Shown here in pieces: positions 63,263 to 64,000 of a stretch of 64,000 nucleotides of DNA; the first letter of the stretch is position 1, and each line of letters starts with the position of its first letter. The stretch is from contig NZ_FXWZ01000002.1 of NCBI RefSeq assembly GCF_900184225.1, positions 62,001-126,000 on the forward strand. The letters are read 5' to 3'. The DNA is from Brevibacterium ihuae. GTDB taxonomy: Bacteria; Actinomycetota; Actinomycetes; Actinomycetales; Brevibacteriaceae. The position numbers were made by a program, and so were the translations under genes. Under the pieces are notes generated by a model. The model saw nothing but the letters and a program-made list of their open reading frames with translations. It was not told where the DNA came from and ran no database searches.

Positions 63263-63337
63263 CCACTATCCGGACCTCAGCCTGTCCGGACCCCTGCTCG
63301 TCCGGACCCGTTCCCGAGGGGCCGGTGCTCGGCCGGG

Positions 63338-64000
63338 TCAGCGCGGCTGGATCACCGTGAAGGCGGCGTTCTGCGAGTCGATGAAGCGGCCCACCCGACC
63401 GCGCGTCGAGTCGTGGGGCGCCGCGAGCCAGTCCCCGCCGAGCTCGCGCACGCGTCCGGCGACCGCGTCGACGTCGTCGACCTGGATGTAGGTCTCCCAG
63501 TGGGCGGGGATCCCGACGCCCGAGGTGTCGAGGATCCCGCCGCGGGGCGCCTCGGTCCCGGGGAGAGCGAAGGTCGCGTAGCGGAAGTCCGCGGTGTCGC
63601 TCGTCGTGCTCAGATCCCAGTCGAACACCGAGCGGTAGAAGTCCTGCACCGCGAAGTCCTTCGTGTGGAGCTCGAACCAGCACGCTGCCCCGGCGGCGTC
63701 GACGGCGGTGAGGCCCCGGTCGTCGTCGTACTCGAGGACGCCGAACGCCGTCCCGGCCGAGTCCGCGACGAGCGCCACGCCCGCACTCCCGTCGAACTCC
63801 GGGATCGCCATCATCGCCTGGCCGCCGGCCTCATCGACGCGGGAGAGGAATGTGGTGAGCTCGTCCACCCGGAAGTACAGCGACCAGAACGCCGGCTGTC
63901 CGGCCGGCGCCTCATCGGGCTGCGGGCTGATCCCCGCGATGACGGCGCCCTGCCGCATCGCCTTGACGCCGAAGCCCATCGGGCCGGGCTCGGTGAAGTC
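63338..64000 (-). CDS. VOC (glyoxalase/bleomycin resistance) family protein (5' end outside window)
   Basis: Partial, 221 residues visible, frame open to the right edge. Two beta-alpha-beta-beta-beta modules of the vicinal oxygen chelate superfamily: the end of the first module (PAFWSLYFRVDELTTFLSRV, AGTAFGVLEYDDD) and a complete second one (CWFELHTKDFAVQDFYRSVF, HWETYIQVDDVDAVAGRV, GRFIDSQNAAFTVIQP). An ATG at 63979 is internal; the codons right of it (DFTEPGP) still fit the family, so the true start lies beyond the window. Substrate unknown. Confidence 0.8.
   Translation of the reverse strand, partial: DFTEPGPMGFGVKAMRQGAVIAGISPQPDEAPAGQPAFWSLYFRVDELTTFLSRVDEAGGQAMMAIPEFDGSAGVALVADSAGTAFGVLEYDDDRGLTAVDAAGAACWFELHTKDFAVQDFYRSVFDWDLSTTSDTADFRYATFALPGTEAPRGGILDTSGVGIPAHWETYIQVDDVDAVAGRVRELGGDWLAAPHDSTRGRVGRFIDSQNAAFTVIQPR

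Larger units (their letters stand above)
62941..63337. other. Intergenic region between sigA and the VOC gene
   Basis: 397 bp between convergent genes. It contains a perfect 27-bp hairpin and a 30-bp triple repeat, listed separately. The rest shows no coding signal, RNA gene or promoter that I can name. Confidence 0.6.

Overview
The window is about 70% GC, almost fully coding, and carries a division and cell-wall (dcw) cluster of actinobacterial type: Wag31/DivIVA, SepF, YggT, DUF3040 and Sbp are present and ftsA is absent. MurE has the DNPR motif linked to meso-diaminopimelate. DAHP synthase is class II, and there is an Rv2175c/PknL pair. This points to a high-GC Actinomycetota chromosome, probably Micrococcales (Brevibacteriaceae-like). 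The genus is an inference from gene content, because no 16S gene is present.

Layout. 1-6.6 kb: a Pls-type single-module NRPS, cut by the left edge, diverges from a Sfp-type phosphopantetheinyl transferase, followed by a class V aminotransferase and an NTF2-like protein. 6.8-10.4 kb: a P2-type cation ATPase, a DoxX-like membrane protein behind a SigR/SigH-type promoter, and tRNA-Pro(GGG). 10.5-15.1 kb: zinc-ribbon protein, DUF881-Sbp-DUF881, gcvH, an FHA protein and a DUF151 nuclease; this is the mycobacterial Rv1823-Rv1829 order without its MerR gene. 15.2-22.8 kb: aroG(II), threonine aldolase, a PASTA kinase with a LysM transglycosylase, an Rv2175c-like DNA-binding protein, a polyprenyl synthase and a lipoprotein. 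22.8-29.4 kb: dinB, DUF3040, and a minus-strand moxR-DUF58-transglutaminase operon.

29.6-48.3 kb is the dcw cluster: mraZ rsmH ftsL ftsI murE murF mraY murD ftsW [murG-murC] ftsQ ftsZ pgeF sepF yggT wag31. Most junctions are start/stop overlaps, so it is probably one long transcript with internal promoters before ftsZ, sepF and wag31. It builds lipid II from UDP-MurNAc precursors and runs septation. 48.4-56.1 kb: an O-methyltransferase, lspA-rluD, dnaE, hisD-nrdR. 56.1-64 kb: a candidate small RNA, a HelD-like ATPase, a spermidine-synthase-like protein, a DUF4192 protein, the primary sigma factor with a very long lysine-rich N-terminus, and a VOC protein cut by the right edge.

The most notable observations are these. 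(1) murG and murC form one uninterrupted reading frame, and the junction is a perfect 31-bp inverted repeat. (2) A promoter, three hairpins and a terminator-like stem after nrdR form a candidate structured ncRNA. (3) Two sites match the GGAAT-N18-GTT thiol-stress promoter, before doxX and before the primary sigma factor. (4) An MraZ-type repeat faces the divergent moxR operon. (5) A four-copy, 30-bp inverted repeat cluster lies at 24.8 kb. (6) The Pls-like NRPS has a lysine-like specificity code.
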